A program made the translations under genes and the position numbers. Shown one piece after another: positions 44,201 through 56,819 of a stretch of DNA of 64,000 nucleotides. A model generated the notes under the pieces. That model had not been told where the DNA came from. It did not search any database and saw only the letters and a list, made by a program, of their open reading frames with translations. This DNA comes from Rhyacichthys aspro (taxonomy: Eukaryota; Chordata; Actinopteri; Gobiiformes; Rhyacichthyidae): assembly GCA_036850595.1 (NCBI GenBank), contig CM072155.1:5999953-6063952 (forward strand), given 5' to 3'. Position 1 is the first letter of the stretch, and every line of letters begins with the position of its first letter.

Positions 44201-44245
44201 TACTAAAGCCTCCAGAATCTGCAGCAGCTCAACCGGTGTCGCCAT
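38271..44245 (-). CDS. Fish NLR: PYD-FISNA-NACHT-LRR-PRY/SPRY, 10 coding exons
   Basis: Cytosolic pattern-recognition protein of the large fish-specific NLR group (NLRP/NLRC3-like). Exons: 44245-43972, 43862-42140, 41998-41834, 41570-41397, 41319-41146, 40259-40089, 40011-39838, 39767-39594, 39133-39087, 38818-38271. All join in phase to 1208 codons including the stop. Residues 1-85 are a pyrin domain, a death fold that can recruit ASC. The FISNA precedes NACHT, with Walker A GICGSGKT at 181-188. Walker B reads LFILDGLND at 253-261, where NLRs usually have DGLDE. Six LRR exons of about 171-174 bp each encode one LxxLDLSxN-type double repeat. A 47-bp linker exon (FDHGGAQRMKSALLK) leads to PRY-SPRY, beginning YACELTLDPNT. 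No frameshift or stop was seen, so it looks functional. A Tc1 relic lies in the intron between LRR exons 3 and 4. Close paralogues are expected, so no symbol is given. Confidence 0.95.
40490..40958 (+). mobile_element. Internally deleted Tc1-like transposon in an NLR intron
   Basis: Terminal inverted repeats of about 80 bp start TACACTGCCTGACCAAAAA and end TTTGGTCAGGCAGTGTA, flanked by TA target duplications (40488-40489 and 40959-40960). Internal sequence near 40740-40795 retains the Tc1 transposase C-terminal phrase SPDLNPIENLWDVQ in broken form. About 470 bp remain of a roughly 1.3-1.6-kb parent, so it is nonautonomous. Confidence 0.85.
41700..41765. repeat. Interrupted (TG)n microsatellite
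   Basis: Two TG runs separated by a short GT-rich spacer in the intron between LRR exons 1 and 2 of the NLR gene. Confidence 0.9.
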
Positions 44246-46136
44246 ATTAAATATCTGAAACAAAATGGGGAACGTGCATATTATTTGTGTTCATACATGC
44301 CATGAATAGTCTGGTTGTTTTTAAGGGGTACGCATCATCAGCTCAGTCTAGGCATTCTCATATTACATTGACCCAGAGACGTCACAAGGGTCCCTGTAGG
44401 ATCAGCTCTGCGAGTAAAAACTGGGGGAAAGCAAAGCAGGTCAAGCATGTAAGACTGGGGTACAGTCTGGATCTCAGTGTATGCGTGAAAGGTGTTGTCT
44501 TAAATATAGCTAGATAGTTAGCTTAAAAAATAAGCTTTAAAAGTAAGTCTTCAAGGGTAGCTGCGATGAAACCACCAGCCATTTTAATGCAGTGTATATG
44601 TTGTGGTTCTAAGGGCATGGGACAAAAATTAAATTGGAATTTTTGTCACAAACCCCAAAACTGAAGTGAAGGAAGATGCTCAACAATGCCACCCTGGATA
44701 TAATAACATAGAAAATGGACCACCTAAATTTAACACCAAAACGACCTGTACTTTTAGCTATAAAAATATACATTTATAAAATAAACCCATTCAAATCCCA
44801 TTCACACTCACACACTCATTCAGTTAAATGAAACATGTTAATATCATTACATTACACGTTAAAGAATGAATTAGCCCACCAGTGGCTGTAGAGAGTCGAG
44901 GCTTTAGTTTCCCTCCGAACCCAGGAGTGTTTATTGAGTGTCAGTCACGGAGGGGTGTTTGAAGGTCCACAGGTCTCACCACAACAGGAGACTATCTACT
45001 CAATAGTTGGACACAAGGCGCAAAGTAGAAGCTGTGACGAACAGAAGGTGCAGAGAAGCATCCGAAAAGAAGCAGAGAAGAAGCAGAAGAAGGGGAGGCT
45101 CGGGGCCTTTCAGTTTCAGAGAAGGCTCAAATAGACACACACCCTCAGGAGGGCCGGGCACTGATAGCAGCCTCCTCAGCCTAGACGTCATGCACGGAGC
45201 TTCAACAAGTTCATGGGAAATATCCCATGAAGTGGAGCCTCATGCACGTGCCGTGTGCGCCGGAAGACGACGCAGAGCCTGATCACTTAGCTTTACACCA
45301 TTATCAGGTGATTTGGCAGCGTTAATACAACTCGAATCCAGTCCTCGTTCTCCATGTGCTGCTCCCAGACGGTGGGTGATGTCAGAGGTGACAAAAGGGT
45401 CAGACCTGGCAAATATTTGCTCATGTTTCTTGACTAGAAATCAGTGGAAGACAATCTTAAAAGAGAGAAAAAGAAAACTAAAGCTAGCTTTCCTTTTGTC
45501 TCTTCAATAAAACAAAAGCAGTAAAAGTGATTTTGCTGTTGTCAGGGAGTGAGAGGTGGAGTTGGTGACTCCGGTTAAATAACATTTAACACCAAGAAAG
45601 CCACAAAACTGCAACTGTTGCTAACAATAGACAGCAGCAGGCTTGTTTAAACTCACAGTAAATCAGTTTCCCAGAACAATGAGGGTCACTTTGGTGTCTT
45701 TTACTTCCTTCTTTGCTAATTCTGTAATTCTGTAATAAATGTGTCTGTTTTATAGTTTGGTTGTGTTCATAAGCTTTTTTCTTGTAATGTTGGAATTTCA
45801 AACTCACTCTTCATTCTCTTGTTTTAGAGGAAACTCATAGTAATCTATATTAAAATCAGTATTTAACAAAGAGCAGATGTGTAATACCCTAACAACTATC
45901 TGCTACTATGTCAATTATGCACCGACATGAACAGAGGTGCCCTGAAAGTCAAGAAAGATTTGATGTTAATGTTAAATGCAGCAATAATGTATTTAGCAAA
46001 TTCTTCATAGATTTATGATTAATAACAGTTAGTAATTAGTAACATTAGTAACATTCTCCTTATATCCTATGTAGCATTATAACAATTCATTACCAGTAAT
46101 CCTTATCGAAAGCATAAAAGAAAGATGAACGTACCT

Positions 46137-46253
46137 TTCTGGGAATGTTAAAGTGATATCTACGTCTTCATTTGAGAATGTGTGACAAACTTTAAGAAAA
46201 AGAGAACAGGAACAACATAACCTTGCGTCATGAACTTCTCATTCCCCTTTATA
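46137..46253 (-). promoter_or_regulatory. TATA box and possible 5'UTR exon of the NLR gene
   Basis: The minus strand has GTGTATAAAGGGG (TATAAA at 46248-46253). About 110 bases further on is the donor CCCAGAAAG|GTACGTTC at 46137. The next coding acceptor on this strand is TTTGTTTCAG at 44255, just before the PYD start codon. A TATA-driven leader exon for the NLR is the simplest explanation. Confidence 0.45.
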
Positions 46254-47129
46254 CACACTTCTGCTTAGTTTGTACAATGTGGAAGTACTTCTAAAGGGAT
46301 AGTTCAGTATTTTGTAAGTATGGGTATAAAATTATTTAAATACACTACATTTGAAAAGATACAAAAATATTAGGAATGTGAAACTCAATATAAAACAAAA
46401 GGCAAGCTAAAAAAGTACAAGAAAAAGTTCAAGTTTTGAGAAGTTTTTAATTAGTCTCTTTTCATAGCAACTTGAAAACCTGAACGTAAACATGGCCGCA
46501 ACAAAAAGGCCACAAGTGGTGAAATGATCGCTTCCTGAGATAAGTGCGAACTCAATAATGGCACAATACAAATACTGAAAAAGAAGAAGCCGCAACTTAA
46601 CCGCTCGCTTTGTTTTTCAATGGACATTTTATCAGCACGCTTTCAAACTCCAAAAGGTGTCCCTTCCTTAAAAATATTAGGTCTATTGGTTATCTCCACT
46701 TGATGAAAACATGTCTAAATATTCCAGCTTCAGTAGCAGCTACGCTATTTTGTTTCCCCTTTCAACAACCAAACTCTTCAAGCACTGTATATTTATACAT
46801 TTAGCGTTTCAAATATTCAAAAAAAATGTCCTCCCCCCACCGCTTCAAATATTTGTTTGTCTGTGTTTTCCCTCCACAACAAACACTAAAAATGGTTTGC
46901 ATTCCACCAGTTTGTAAAAAAAAGGTTTAGCAAAATACGAAAGCCCCTTTGACCCTTAAGTAACTCCAATTGTAACGCTAACATCGGAGTGCTTATGAAT
47001 AGAAATAGTTCAAGTAAACATTGAAGTAACAGGCTTCCCCCAAACTTGCTACAACGCGGCATCTTTGGTTTTTAAGTTTGATATACTGCACTAGCTTAGC
47101 ACTAGCAGCATTAGCTTAATTTTTGTACT

Positions 47130-48436
47130 GGTACGGTACAGTTTGGGTTGGTATGGGTCAGTCCCCATTGTCAAAACGGGTACGTAGATTCCATAAAAGC
47201 GAATTGTATCATACTAGTTTGGTAATGCCTTGGCTTTTGCTTCAATTGATTCAATTTGTTAAACTTTCTAAAGGATCAGCTTATTTGACAGTGGAGAATG
47301 CTAACTTGGGAAGAAAATTGATATAAAAGGAATAACTGGAATTAAAATGGATTTTTCTTTTAAGTTAAGCATGTCTTTTTCTTGTGGTAAACCATAATAA
47401 TAAAAAGAAGAAAGAATAATAAATGATGTACTTAGCTAGCTAGTTCATTAGCGAAAGCCGTTTCAGGTTTTAGCTAAGATGAGTTTCTTGTAGCTTGAAT
47501 GAATTAATTTTGTAACTTTGCATTTGCTCCGATGGCATTGATGTCACTGAGGTACGGACCTCAGTATTTTTTATCAATTTTTTTCAAATATAGTATTTAG
47601 AAGGTGACCTCAAGACCATTTTATAATCTTTGGATGGAGGAGAAGCCATTTTCTTCAGACTTAGAGTGGCTTAAAGAAACCTATCCTGGTTAAATGCTGC
47701 TAACATGCTCCATTTTCTCCCCCCTAACCTTCCTAAAACCCATATAAATACTTGAATAAATACATTTAGAATATTTTTTTTGTCCAAGCCTCAGTTGCTC
47801 AAATAAAGTATATTGGACCTCAATATTTTGAAAATGTGGTGTACGGCCTTGGGCGCTGCCTATTGACTAAACATGAGCAGAACCTGTTACATTAAATAGT
47901 GAGTCCCTAAAATGAAGGAAACTTGGTGGAACTATGTGAATTTGCAGCAAAAAAACAAAACAAAACAAAAAAACTCTTAAAATTTAAAATGCTTTTAGTT
48001 CCTAAACCCAAGCTTTTATTTATTTATTTTCCCTTTAATGTATTATTCATCTATCTTTATAGCATTTATTATCATCCATATTGTTCTACTGTGGTGCCAA
48101 TATTTTTAATTGGCTCGACATTAATTTACCTTGTGTGGGACATTTACTTGATAATTATTAGAATATTGCATTCTTTATTCCAATTATCAAATTATTTATT
48201 TTGACCTGGCTGCACCTTTTAGTTTCTTTATAACTAAGAGAAACTAACTTTATATTTTTTATATTCTATATTTAAAATTTGTTCTAAAGTCTGTAATTTT
48301 TTTTTGCATGCTCTCTTTTTATATTATCCAACACTATTTTTGTGAAGTGCCGTCACATGTGAAATCCCCCATTGTGGGATCAATAAAGTCAAGTCTTACC
48401 GGGGGTTACCGTATCAATCCAGCCCGTACCGTACCA
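47130..48436. mobile_element. DNA-transposon-like element with imperfect terminal inverted repeats
   Basis: TGGTACGGTACAGTTTGGGT at the left matches the inverted right end, which reads TGGTACGGTACGGGCTGGAT on the minus strand. About 1.3 kb lies between. No transposase ORF is visible. Target duplications were not confirmed. Confidence 0.45.
48340..48395 (+). mobile_element. LINE-like 3' tail
   Basis: CCCCCATTGTGGGATCAATA followed by AAGTC is the typical 3' hairpin and tail of fish non-LTR elements, preceded by several hundred bases of AT-rich sequence. It seems nested inside the 47.1-48.4 kb element. Confidence 0.5.
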
Positions 48437-48509
48437 CTCATTGGTTTATAAAGCAGAAGTTAAGAAAGTCCAGGTGCATTTTTAAGACTGAAGTCCAAGA
48501 GGACTCAGT

Positions 48510-51500
48510 TCAAGACCCTGCCGCAGCGAGAGGGGGCTGCAGCGGTGGGGACAAGGCCGGGGTGTGGAATGAGTCGGGCAGCCTCTTGGCGCACTCCACC
48601 AGGTCGTAGGAATCTCGGATGTCTGTCAGGCCGAACCAGAAGACCGTCCACACGCCGTTGACGAAGCTCCCGTCACAGTGTTTGAAGTACCTGGACGTAA
48701 GATGAAGACGAAAATACATCAGAGAAAGACTTATATAGGATTTTAATACATGAGAATACAGGAGGCTTTGGTCAATCACATGCTCGAGTTAGGGACGTTG
48801 CCCAAAAAACGCAGAGAACAGCTAGCTTTATACATATTGATCCGCATTCCACTTTGCTTCCCTTTTCTCATTTTACGCCTTTTTTTCGGTGCTGTTTCTC
48901 TGTGTTATCAGATATATCTAATGCTAAAATAGACTCTGGCTCACCCCCAGCTCCTCAATTACTAAGTAGTGCTCCATTAAAAAGAATGTGAATAGTTTTG
49001 GACACTACACAACTGCTTTTCTGTCTCCGTGACTCAAAAAAAGCTACAAAAAAGCTGAACTACACTGAAAATTGACTTAAAATAAAATAAAATAAAATAA
49101 ATAAACAATGACTTATGACATATATACAAGTATTAATACATAATTGATAGCCTATATATTACAAGTCTTTAATTTATTAATGAATTAACCTGAAACTATG
49201 GTAGTACTTTCTTACCTTAAGTTGGAAGCTATTATATATCCATCTGCACAAGCTAAGGTAAGCTAACATTAGTGATTTTACATGGTAATAACTTTTTGAA
49301 AAACTTAATTGATGCATGGTTAAGTTGCAGAATAAGGTCAAACTGTTTTCTCTGAGTTTTTTTTCTATTTTTCTATTTTGCCCGTCTAGTTACCATCACT
49401 GTTTGTCTACTTTTACTGATGCATTGTAGGAAACTTTGAGTGTGCTACATTTCAGTCACTAGACATTCGGACACCACTGGAATGTCTAATTGCATGATCA
49501 CTATATAGTGTGCACTACATATTGACTGGGGAGTATGACTGGTAGCCATTACTTCCTTGTTGACATCGGTGTAGACCAATGGGAGCATCAAACGTTCCCA
49601 TCTGTTAAAACCCTTGATAATAAAGTCTATGATGACCTTAATCTGGTAATGTCACTTTAATACTCAAGCTCATGTATTATTTTCCACTTTTTTTTCTTCC
49701 TTTCCTGGCAGCTTTTTTCTTGTAGCTGATCCTTTAGCTGCCTGTGTTTTATATCCTGTACCTAGAAATTTTGGACTAATTCAGCCGCTCAGCGCACATT
49801 TCCATACAGTTCTAGCTATAAAGTAATCCAGCTTCATGATACTAAACACCTACTGATCTGACTTGATGTGTTGATGATACTTAAGAAATCAATTAAGTAT
49901 TTTCCTGATCGATTGTTGCCTCACCAGGGGTTGATCTTGTTGTTGGCTCTGGATCTCCAGAAGAGTTTGCCTAAGTCCTGTCTGATACACTCCCACAATA
50001 TGTGACTGGTGCCCTGGCCCTGTTTACTGCTGCTGATCACAAACTTGTCCAGGTAGGGAGTCCCGCCGTTCACTGGCTCCATGGTGACGATGGCTGCGGC
50101 GCTGTATCTAGATATATAAATGCAAATACACATGAAAGGGTTTGTCTAAACACATTGATCTGGAAGCTTGTTACTTATAAACAAGGCTTATTTCTATGTC
50201 TTTTGTTGTATTATTGTGTTATTGGAAAAGGCTATACTGTAATTTTAATAATCTGACTTAAAATATACACCAAAATGGGTAGATTTTTGCAGCACCGAGA
50301 AGTGCAATAAGGTGATATATAAAATCAGTAACTGTAGCATGTAAAATTTGTTTACAGTCTACTGTCCAGGCAACAAACAAACTGTAAGCTCCAGCGGTCT
50401 GTACTCAGAGTAAGCTAGTCTTGTTCTTGTGATGAATGGCCATATTTTAAGAAATATGGAGTCAAAACCCTTGCAACAAGAAGTTGCCACACCATTGTAA
50501 CTTTGTTCCAATCCCAAGCTTGGAAAATTGGAAGTGTAAAAAATACACAACAATGTCACACTAAAGATGTGGTGACACCTGAAGGGAAGAGCAGAGACAG
50601 GCTCAGCGTCTCGTTTCCTCGACTAAAAACATTGCAAGAATAACTTCCCTAAAATGTAGGAAACAGCATTTGAGAAACAGAAGTTGAGAAATCTTTGAAT
50701 AAACCAGAAAGCTGTATATGACTATACCTCCAGACTTTCACACTGCCACAAACGAGGATTTACTCTATTTATTCTAATTTATAGTAACCGTGCTGTGTCA
50801 ACCCAACCATACGACTTTTGACCTGAAACAGACTGTAAAGAGAACGCAGTGGTCACACACACCCTTCAGACAGGTAGACTGAGTGCAGCCGTCCTTTCAG
50901 GGAGTCAATGTAGTCCTTCTTCAGTGTTTTTTCAAACGACTTGTTGATGAGAGCCAGAAGACGCTCCACATCAATCCCATCCAGAGAACTGTACCTGAGC
51001 AGGCACACATACATACAATTAGCTAATATATTATGAATGATTTTGTTTTATGATGCAGTGGTTCTCAATCTGTGCTAGTTTCCTGGTGGTACACTGGCTC
51101 TCTCTAGTGGCACAAATAAAAGAAATTTACAAAATGTAATGTATTTAATACTATACAATACCTAAAGACAATGTAAAAGTGGAAGAGATAAACTACTAGG
51201 GTCCTGTAGGTTTTCTAGTGGCCTGCAAAAGTCAGCTCTTTATTCTAAGTTGTATGTTCATTTTCACATGTCCCTCAGATTTTCAACTTTCACTTTTCTC
51301 CAAAACACACAGAGTTTAATTGTTGGTTCGGGCTGGTTTAAACTGATGTTGTAACTTCCTGTGACTGATACAGACTGTTGTTTATGAATCTGCAAAATTG
51401 TATTAATTCTTGGTAGCATTTTCTGTTTTTGAGTGGAATGACTGTACTATACTTCCTAGTTAATAATCTGTATTAATACACAATACATTACTGTAATATT

Positions 51501-53518
51501 ATTGTTTCATAATTAATTCATCTTCGGTCTGGCCATCACACCCAGCAACCCATTCAAATGAATAAAATTGAATGTCCAGGACTGGTTGTATCTGCATTTT
51601 ATTGCCATATTAATATATTGCCATAAGATATTTTTTTTCTAACGTGGTAATTAAAAAGCTTGAGAACCACTCAAATAATGCTTGTATTTTTTAAACACCT
51701 TACCTGTGTATGGGGTCTCCATTTTTAAAGAGTGTTCCTGACCCTAAAACAGAAGCATAGACAAAAGTACATTAAGTATTTTATGCATAAAAGGATACTC
51801 TGTGCTCAGATAAACAAACCAACACGTCCACTCAGTGGCTCTGTGTATGAGCGTGCAAAAGAGTAAAGAAAACTGTGACGCAGCAGTCTGACCTTTGTGG
51901 CTGAACAGCTCGGTCAGCAGCGTGTCAGCAGACGTGATCACTGCAGAGGACTCGCCGGGCAGATGATTGAGCAGCGTGGCTATAGCCGTCACTCTGCGAC
52001 GCTCTGTCGCTAACAGCCAGTCCGCCACAGACAGACCCGGCAGGTCACTGGGCAGTGACACTGTACCTAAAACCTGAAAAACATCATTCACAAAAGGTGC
52101 ACAAATGACACAAATCTGTAGGGAAAGAATTTTGGTGGACTAATGACTCGGCTATCACCTTAACTGACAAATTTTTCAAAGTAATTTCAAGCATTAAGGA
52201 CACAGTGTGAGGCCCTTTGTAGACTGCATTTTCTATTCTATAGCATATAAGCAAGTGGCTACGGTGGCCCTGAGGGGACATGCTATTGTGTATGAACAAA
52301 TGATGAGTTTCAGATGATGGGTTTGTTTTAGAAATTCAGCTCTTCATGCATGGTTGTGTTCAAATGAAAAAAGGAAAATGCACTATGGAACAGGAAGTAA
52401 TGGAACAAAACATGACTTCTTTTACTAAATTGCTTCTGTTTTTTTTTAAAGTCAGGCAAAAGCAAAGAGTTTGTTTTTACACTAATACACACTATTGAAT
52501 GCTTTGCCTGATGTGTACATTTGCTTCAACAAAATTTTGCAAAATGCACTTTTAACTTGTGATTGGTGTTTGAGAGTAACACTGTCATTATGTTCACAAG
52601 AACTAAACATGCTGTTGATCTGTATTTAGTCAGTATATGTATCGTGCCTTGTGTTCCTGGCTGCGCAGGCCTCCAGACTTGTTCAGGAACATGACTTTGT
52701 GGGGCTGCAGAACTCGGGAAATGGCTGCTGTCACCTCCGTAGGGTCCAACATTAGGGAGCAGTGCCGTTCGTCCCTCCCCACCGGACACACCAAAGGGAT
52801 TGTCCCACAGTCCAGACTCCACTGGAGGAGGCCGGCGTCCACGGAGATGGACGGTGGAGCACTGGAACCAAAGCACACAGAACAAATTAAGAAATGGAAA
52901 ACTGACAGTGAAGTTAGCCTAAGATAATGTGCTGCGTTACATTATGGCGCTCATCAGGAGATATACTGCATTATAATAGATCGTATCCATTACAAAATGA
53001 TGGAGTGGGTTTAATCTATCCTCACTTGGTTCCTCGCAGCAGGAGGATGGATTCGGCCGAGAAGAAAGGCAGCACAGTGGCGGAGTGCTGCTGCAGAGCC
53101 TCGGTAAGCAGCTGGCTCCGCTCGACCAAAGCCTGACTACATTTAGACCCAGCCACACCGTCAGTGGGCTTCTGCCTGTCATTCTCGGACCACCCCATCA
53201 CCACCACAGGCTTCATGTCCATGCGCTGCAAAAAAGACAGACCAAAGGCAAGGCTCTGGACCATCTCCCTGCAATCGAACACTGAGCTGTCCACCTGAAA
53301 GATAGGACAAGAACAATTTAAAAATGACCTTAGAGAAAACACCGCCCCAGAAGGCTTCTGAAATAACACAAGAATATTCATGTATGACTTTAAATGAAGC
53401 ATGTGTAAGATAAAGATGATTGTAGCAAACTGTTTTGATGTGAAGGGATGCAACCTAAAATTCAGCAGTATACTAATATACAGATAATTTACTGTGTTGG
53501 CCAAAAATCATAGCAATT

Positions 53519-53557
<39 letters not shown>

Positions 53558-54290
53558 TGAAGAATGAACCTTATATAAAACAGTACAGCCTGGTCAGTCA
53601 TTCTAATTCTTTCACTCTTCGTACAAAGACACAGTGCTCAGAAATTGGGTCTGGAAAGCCAGGCTAAGAATAGGAGCCACCTTAAATGGATGGTATTATA
53701 TTATATTTGGCAGTCGTCTATATACCACACATAAGGTGCTGGAGTTAGTGGCTCCATCGCCATCTAGTGGCCAAACACAATAGGTAAACTTCAAACTTTA
53801 AATTAAACTTCCGCAAACGTCGTTTAGATGGTCTCCATCATACTACTGTTTTTTTTACCCACTAGCCTCGGCTGGTTATTCTGTTAATTATAAAACAAAC
53901 AAAAAACATTTTTACCTCTAACACAGCAAAAGCGGGGGACTGACAGGACGAGGCTCTCTGGAACTGGGTCAGCCAGTACCGGGCCTCCCGGGGGTCCCCT
54001 CCCACTTCACTGAGGAAAGCTTTAACGTCCCTGTAAATCAGATTGCGGTTGGCCTGTAGATGTCGATCTGAGGCGGAGTACAGCCCCAGCTGCTCCTGAG
54101 CTATCGCCGCAGGTTTCCCTCTGGTGCCGGCCACGTCAGAGCTCATCTGATGCCGCTGAACTCCCGCTAAGACCCGCTGCCGCCGCGGTCCAGAGCCGCG
54201 GCCCAGCGCTAGGGGGCCCGGGCCCGAGAGGTACTTTCCAGCCATAACCATGACCCGACAACTGGAGGAACCGCTGTTCACTTTGGCCAT
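48510..54290 (-). CDS. nags: N-acetylglutamate synthase, mitochondrial, 8 exons
   Basis: Makes N-acetylglutamate from acetyl-CoA and glutamate in the mitochondrial matrix; this is the essential activator of carbamoyl phosphate synthetase in the urea cycle. Exons: 54290-53916, 53294-53026, 52861-52648, 52073-51893, 51743-51704, 50994-50863, 50107-49925, 48690-48510. They join in phase to 525 codons including the stop (524 aa; human 534). An Arg-rich, weakly conserved N-terminus fits a transit peptide. The amino-acid-kinase-like domain includes FLQRMDMKPVVVMG, CGTIPLVCPVG, MFLNKSGGL and SSAVITSADTLLTELF. The C-terminal GNAT domain includes MEPVNGGTPYLDKFV, SSSKQGQG, LFWRSRANNKINPWYF and FWFGLTDIRDSYDLV. 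The exon 3 donor appears to be GC (CACAAG|GCACGA), with no usable GT. The start was chosen at ATG 54290, since the upstream in-frame codon is GTG. Confidence 0.96.
48705..48790 (-). repeat. Dispersed repeat copy 3 (GATTGGCCAAAGCTT family)
   Basis: On the minus strand it reads GTGATTGACCAAAGCCTCC, TATTCTCATGTATTAAAAT and CCTATATAAGTCTTTC, in the same order as the other copies. It lies just upstream of the last nags exon in the intron. Confidence 0.5.
49560..49645 (+). repeat. Dispersed repeat copy 4 (partial)
   Basis: GTTAAAACCCTTGATAATAA followed by AGTCTATGATGACCTTAA matches the 3' half of copies 1 and 2. Confidence 0.4.
51057..51675. mobile_element. hAT-type MITE in a nags intron
   Basis: It begins CAGTGGTTCTCAATC and ends GCTTGAGAACCACTC, which are inverted forms of the classical hAT terminus. 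About 0.6 kb of AT-rich, non-coding sequence lies between. The flanking 8-mers are only partly similar, so the insertion is old. It lies between nags exons 5 and 6. A lone similar terminus (GCTGTGGTTCTCAAAC) occurs at 55585. Confidence 0.7.
53521..53553. repeat. (TA)n microsatellite
   Basis: About sixteen TA dinucleotides in the first nags intron. Confidence 0.95.
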
Positions 54291-54895
54291 GTTCACGGCA
54301 TGGATGTGTTCAACAGCCGTAACTACTCATGCGTATCGGTGAAAAGGTTCCGTGTACTACCAGAAGCATTTGGTTCCGGAACAAAGAGATTTCTCTGGAG
54401 TATAGCAGGGCAAGTATCTATAAAATGAATTCTGCCAAACACAATTTAACACCATTTAAACAACAAAAGTTAAAACATTTTAGGACTGCGTACCATACTT
54501 ATCATTGGCCTACATGTTTTTTTTAGCTTTGTATTTTTTATATCTTTACATTTTTTCTTTAGTGGATAATGACACTAGACATTAGTCCTTACCAATCTCA
54601 CAATCTCCGGCCACAAGGGGGCGCTGTTGTTTGTGCTTCAGAGGCACAATTAATCACTGACAGTAGAACAGGAGTCAAGAGAATGAGATGTATTTGAAGT
54701 AACCACATGACTCCCTCGACTCAGGTGTTCTCATGTCAGTAAAGTGAATGAATTAAGTTATTTGAAGAATTACAACTTCAGAAAATAGTCACACACTGAT
54801 ATTACATGGGTTGTTATTTACGATTTCATTTTTTCAGTTTAAATTGGCCATGACTCCATAAATAAAAATATAATTTCTAGGATGGCGAAACTTTA

Positions 54896-54896
<1 letters not shown>

Positions 54897-54934
<38 letters not shown>

Positions 54935-55010
54935 GTATTATTATTTATTTATTTTTGTTATTATTATTATTATCATCATCATCAATATTCATATTATTAT
55001 TATTTATTTA
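54897..55010. repeat. (ATT)n microsatellite, interrupted
   Basis: Runs of ATT triplets, interrupted by TATTTATTTTTG, ATCATC and similar, upstream of nags. Confidence 0.95.
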
Positions 55011-55700
55011 TTTTTGTAGAGTTAAACAGTTAATATCTGTGGGTTTCAGGTGACACTTAGCTGAAGGTTAAATGCTAATTTACACATAACCATGTTAGCA
55101 TGAAGTCACAAAACTGTAGTAAAACTGTTTGCTGCATGTTTTTTGCTCATTTTCTTTTTCTTTCTTTTTTTTTTTTTTTTAACATATGAACATATTTTAA
55201 AAGCTATTCTTCTTTTATAACTTCATGTGCTATTAGTGTGCTATTACTGATTACTGATTACTGACTTGTGAAAGTCTGGCTAAACATTTGTCCATATTAA
55301 GTATGCCATTTTCAGCTCAAACACAATAAAAGTGGTTTCTGAAAAATACCTCTTTAATTTCTATTGTTAAAAAAGAAGTGTGGAGTTACCATTAACAAAA
55401 GCTTCAAATGAAAGGTTTTAGCAATAAGCTAATTAAAGCCAGTTGTACTGTTTCACTATGGCACAGCACACTATAAAACAAATTAATGGACAAATAAAGG
55501 AAAAGGTGCCGTGATTAGACAAAGTTATAAGGCCGCATTTTGTGCAGCTGCAACGGAGTACAATCCTGGACAGACTGGCTAAAGCTGTGGTTCTCAAACA
55601 TTGGATTGGGACCCCAAAGTGGGGCGCAGGAGATTTTATTTGGGTCTTTGTTTAGTCAGTAATTTCAAAAATCCTGAAAAAAGGTGAAACCCATTTAATC

Positions 55701-55725
55701 AAAAAAAAAAAAAAAAAAAAAAAAA
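55701..55725. repeat. Poly(A) run
   Basis: About 25 consecutive A residues follow AACCCATTTAATC. It may be the tail of a retroposed sequence that includes the preceding GTGGTTCTCAAAC segment. Confidence 0.8.
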
Positions 55726-56438
55726 GAAAGAGCACCAAAAAGAAATAAAACTACGCTAAACATAAAAAAAAGAAAAAAAATTATTAAAATGTTGTTAAAA
55801 CAGACCAGGAAGGATATTGTGTCACAATTCTTATGTCCTTAAAAAATATGGGTCCCCTTAAGGGAAACTAAGGACACGCTGGCCTTTGATGGATAACTTA
55901 GCAACCCTAGCAGTTCTAGGGGTGGAGCCACAGGGGTGTCACCTGAAATCAGATTGGCGCCTCTTAAATGCCCCTGTACAGTCACTTATCTGCCCTTTGT
56001 CAGAAGATGATTAGATTCTTGATAACTGTATTTCCATGTCCAAAAAAGAAAGAGCATAGCTGTCCCTGACAAATATTTTTCCTCATAGATTGTTTGTATT
56101 TTATTGTTGCTATTACATTGCTTTTCCATGTGTGTTTGGCAGAGGTTGAAGAGTAAGTATTTACCAGTACCACTTATTTTTTACACATTTATGGAAGTAT
56201 TTAAAGAAGGAGTGAAATGTATATAAACCTAATTAATTGTGCACATGGATGATGACTAAATACCTGCCCCCCTTGATGGCTCCTTACTTTGAAAAAGCAT
56301 AGATAAGAGACTGCTGGAAAATGGACTGTTGATGAGAAGTACATGCTTATTTAAAATTACTTTTTCACCTTTGAGTTTATAGTCCTTAACCCAGACATTT
56401 AAAGCATGTGTTGAAATAATATACATATAAATATACTA

Positions 56439-56819
56439 GGGGTGCACGGTAGCGGAGTGGTTAGCGCTCCCGCTTCACAGCAAGAAGGTCGTGAGTACGA
56501 ATCCCGGTCGACCCAAAAAACATCGTTGGAGCCATTGGCTAACTCTGGTCTTTCTGTGAGGAGTCTGCATGTCCGTGTCACCGTGGGTTCTCTCCGGGAT
56601 CTCCGGGTGTATAGGTGAATTGGTGACTCTAAAGTGCCCCTAGTGGATGAATGTGAGAGTGAATGGTTGTCTGTCAATGTACGTCTAAGTGTCAGCCCTG
56701 CGACGAACTGGCCACTGTCCAGGGTGTACCCCGCCTAAGGCCCAAAGCAGCTGGGATAGGCTCCAGCCACCCGCGACCCCACAAAGTGGGATAAGCGGTA
56801 GAAGATGAAATGAAATGAA
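56439..56819 (+). mobile_element. Intact tRNA-derived SINE with 12-bp target duplication
   Basis: The 5' head GCACGGTAGCGGAGTGGTTA (A box) and GAGTACGAATCCCGG (B-box region) are tRNA-like. A central body follows with CTGTGAGGAGTCTGCATGTC. The tail reads GGGATAGGCTCCAGCCACCC and ends in GATGAAATGAAATGAAA. The perfect repeat ATAAATATACTA lies at 56427-56438 and 56820-56831, showing a recent insertion. About 381 bp. Probably transcribed by Pol III and moved by a LINE sharing the 3' tail. Confidence 0.9.

Larger units (their letters stand above)
44260..48505. other. Region between the NLR and nags: 5' leader area and repeat debris
   Basis: No protein-coding gene is recognised. The right limit of the NLR transcript probably lies near 46.2 kb. 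The remainder contains a terminal-inverted-repeat element and a LINE-like tail, listed separately. A CpG-richer patch at 45.15-45.29 kb has no supported exon. Confidence 0.4.
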
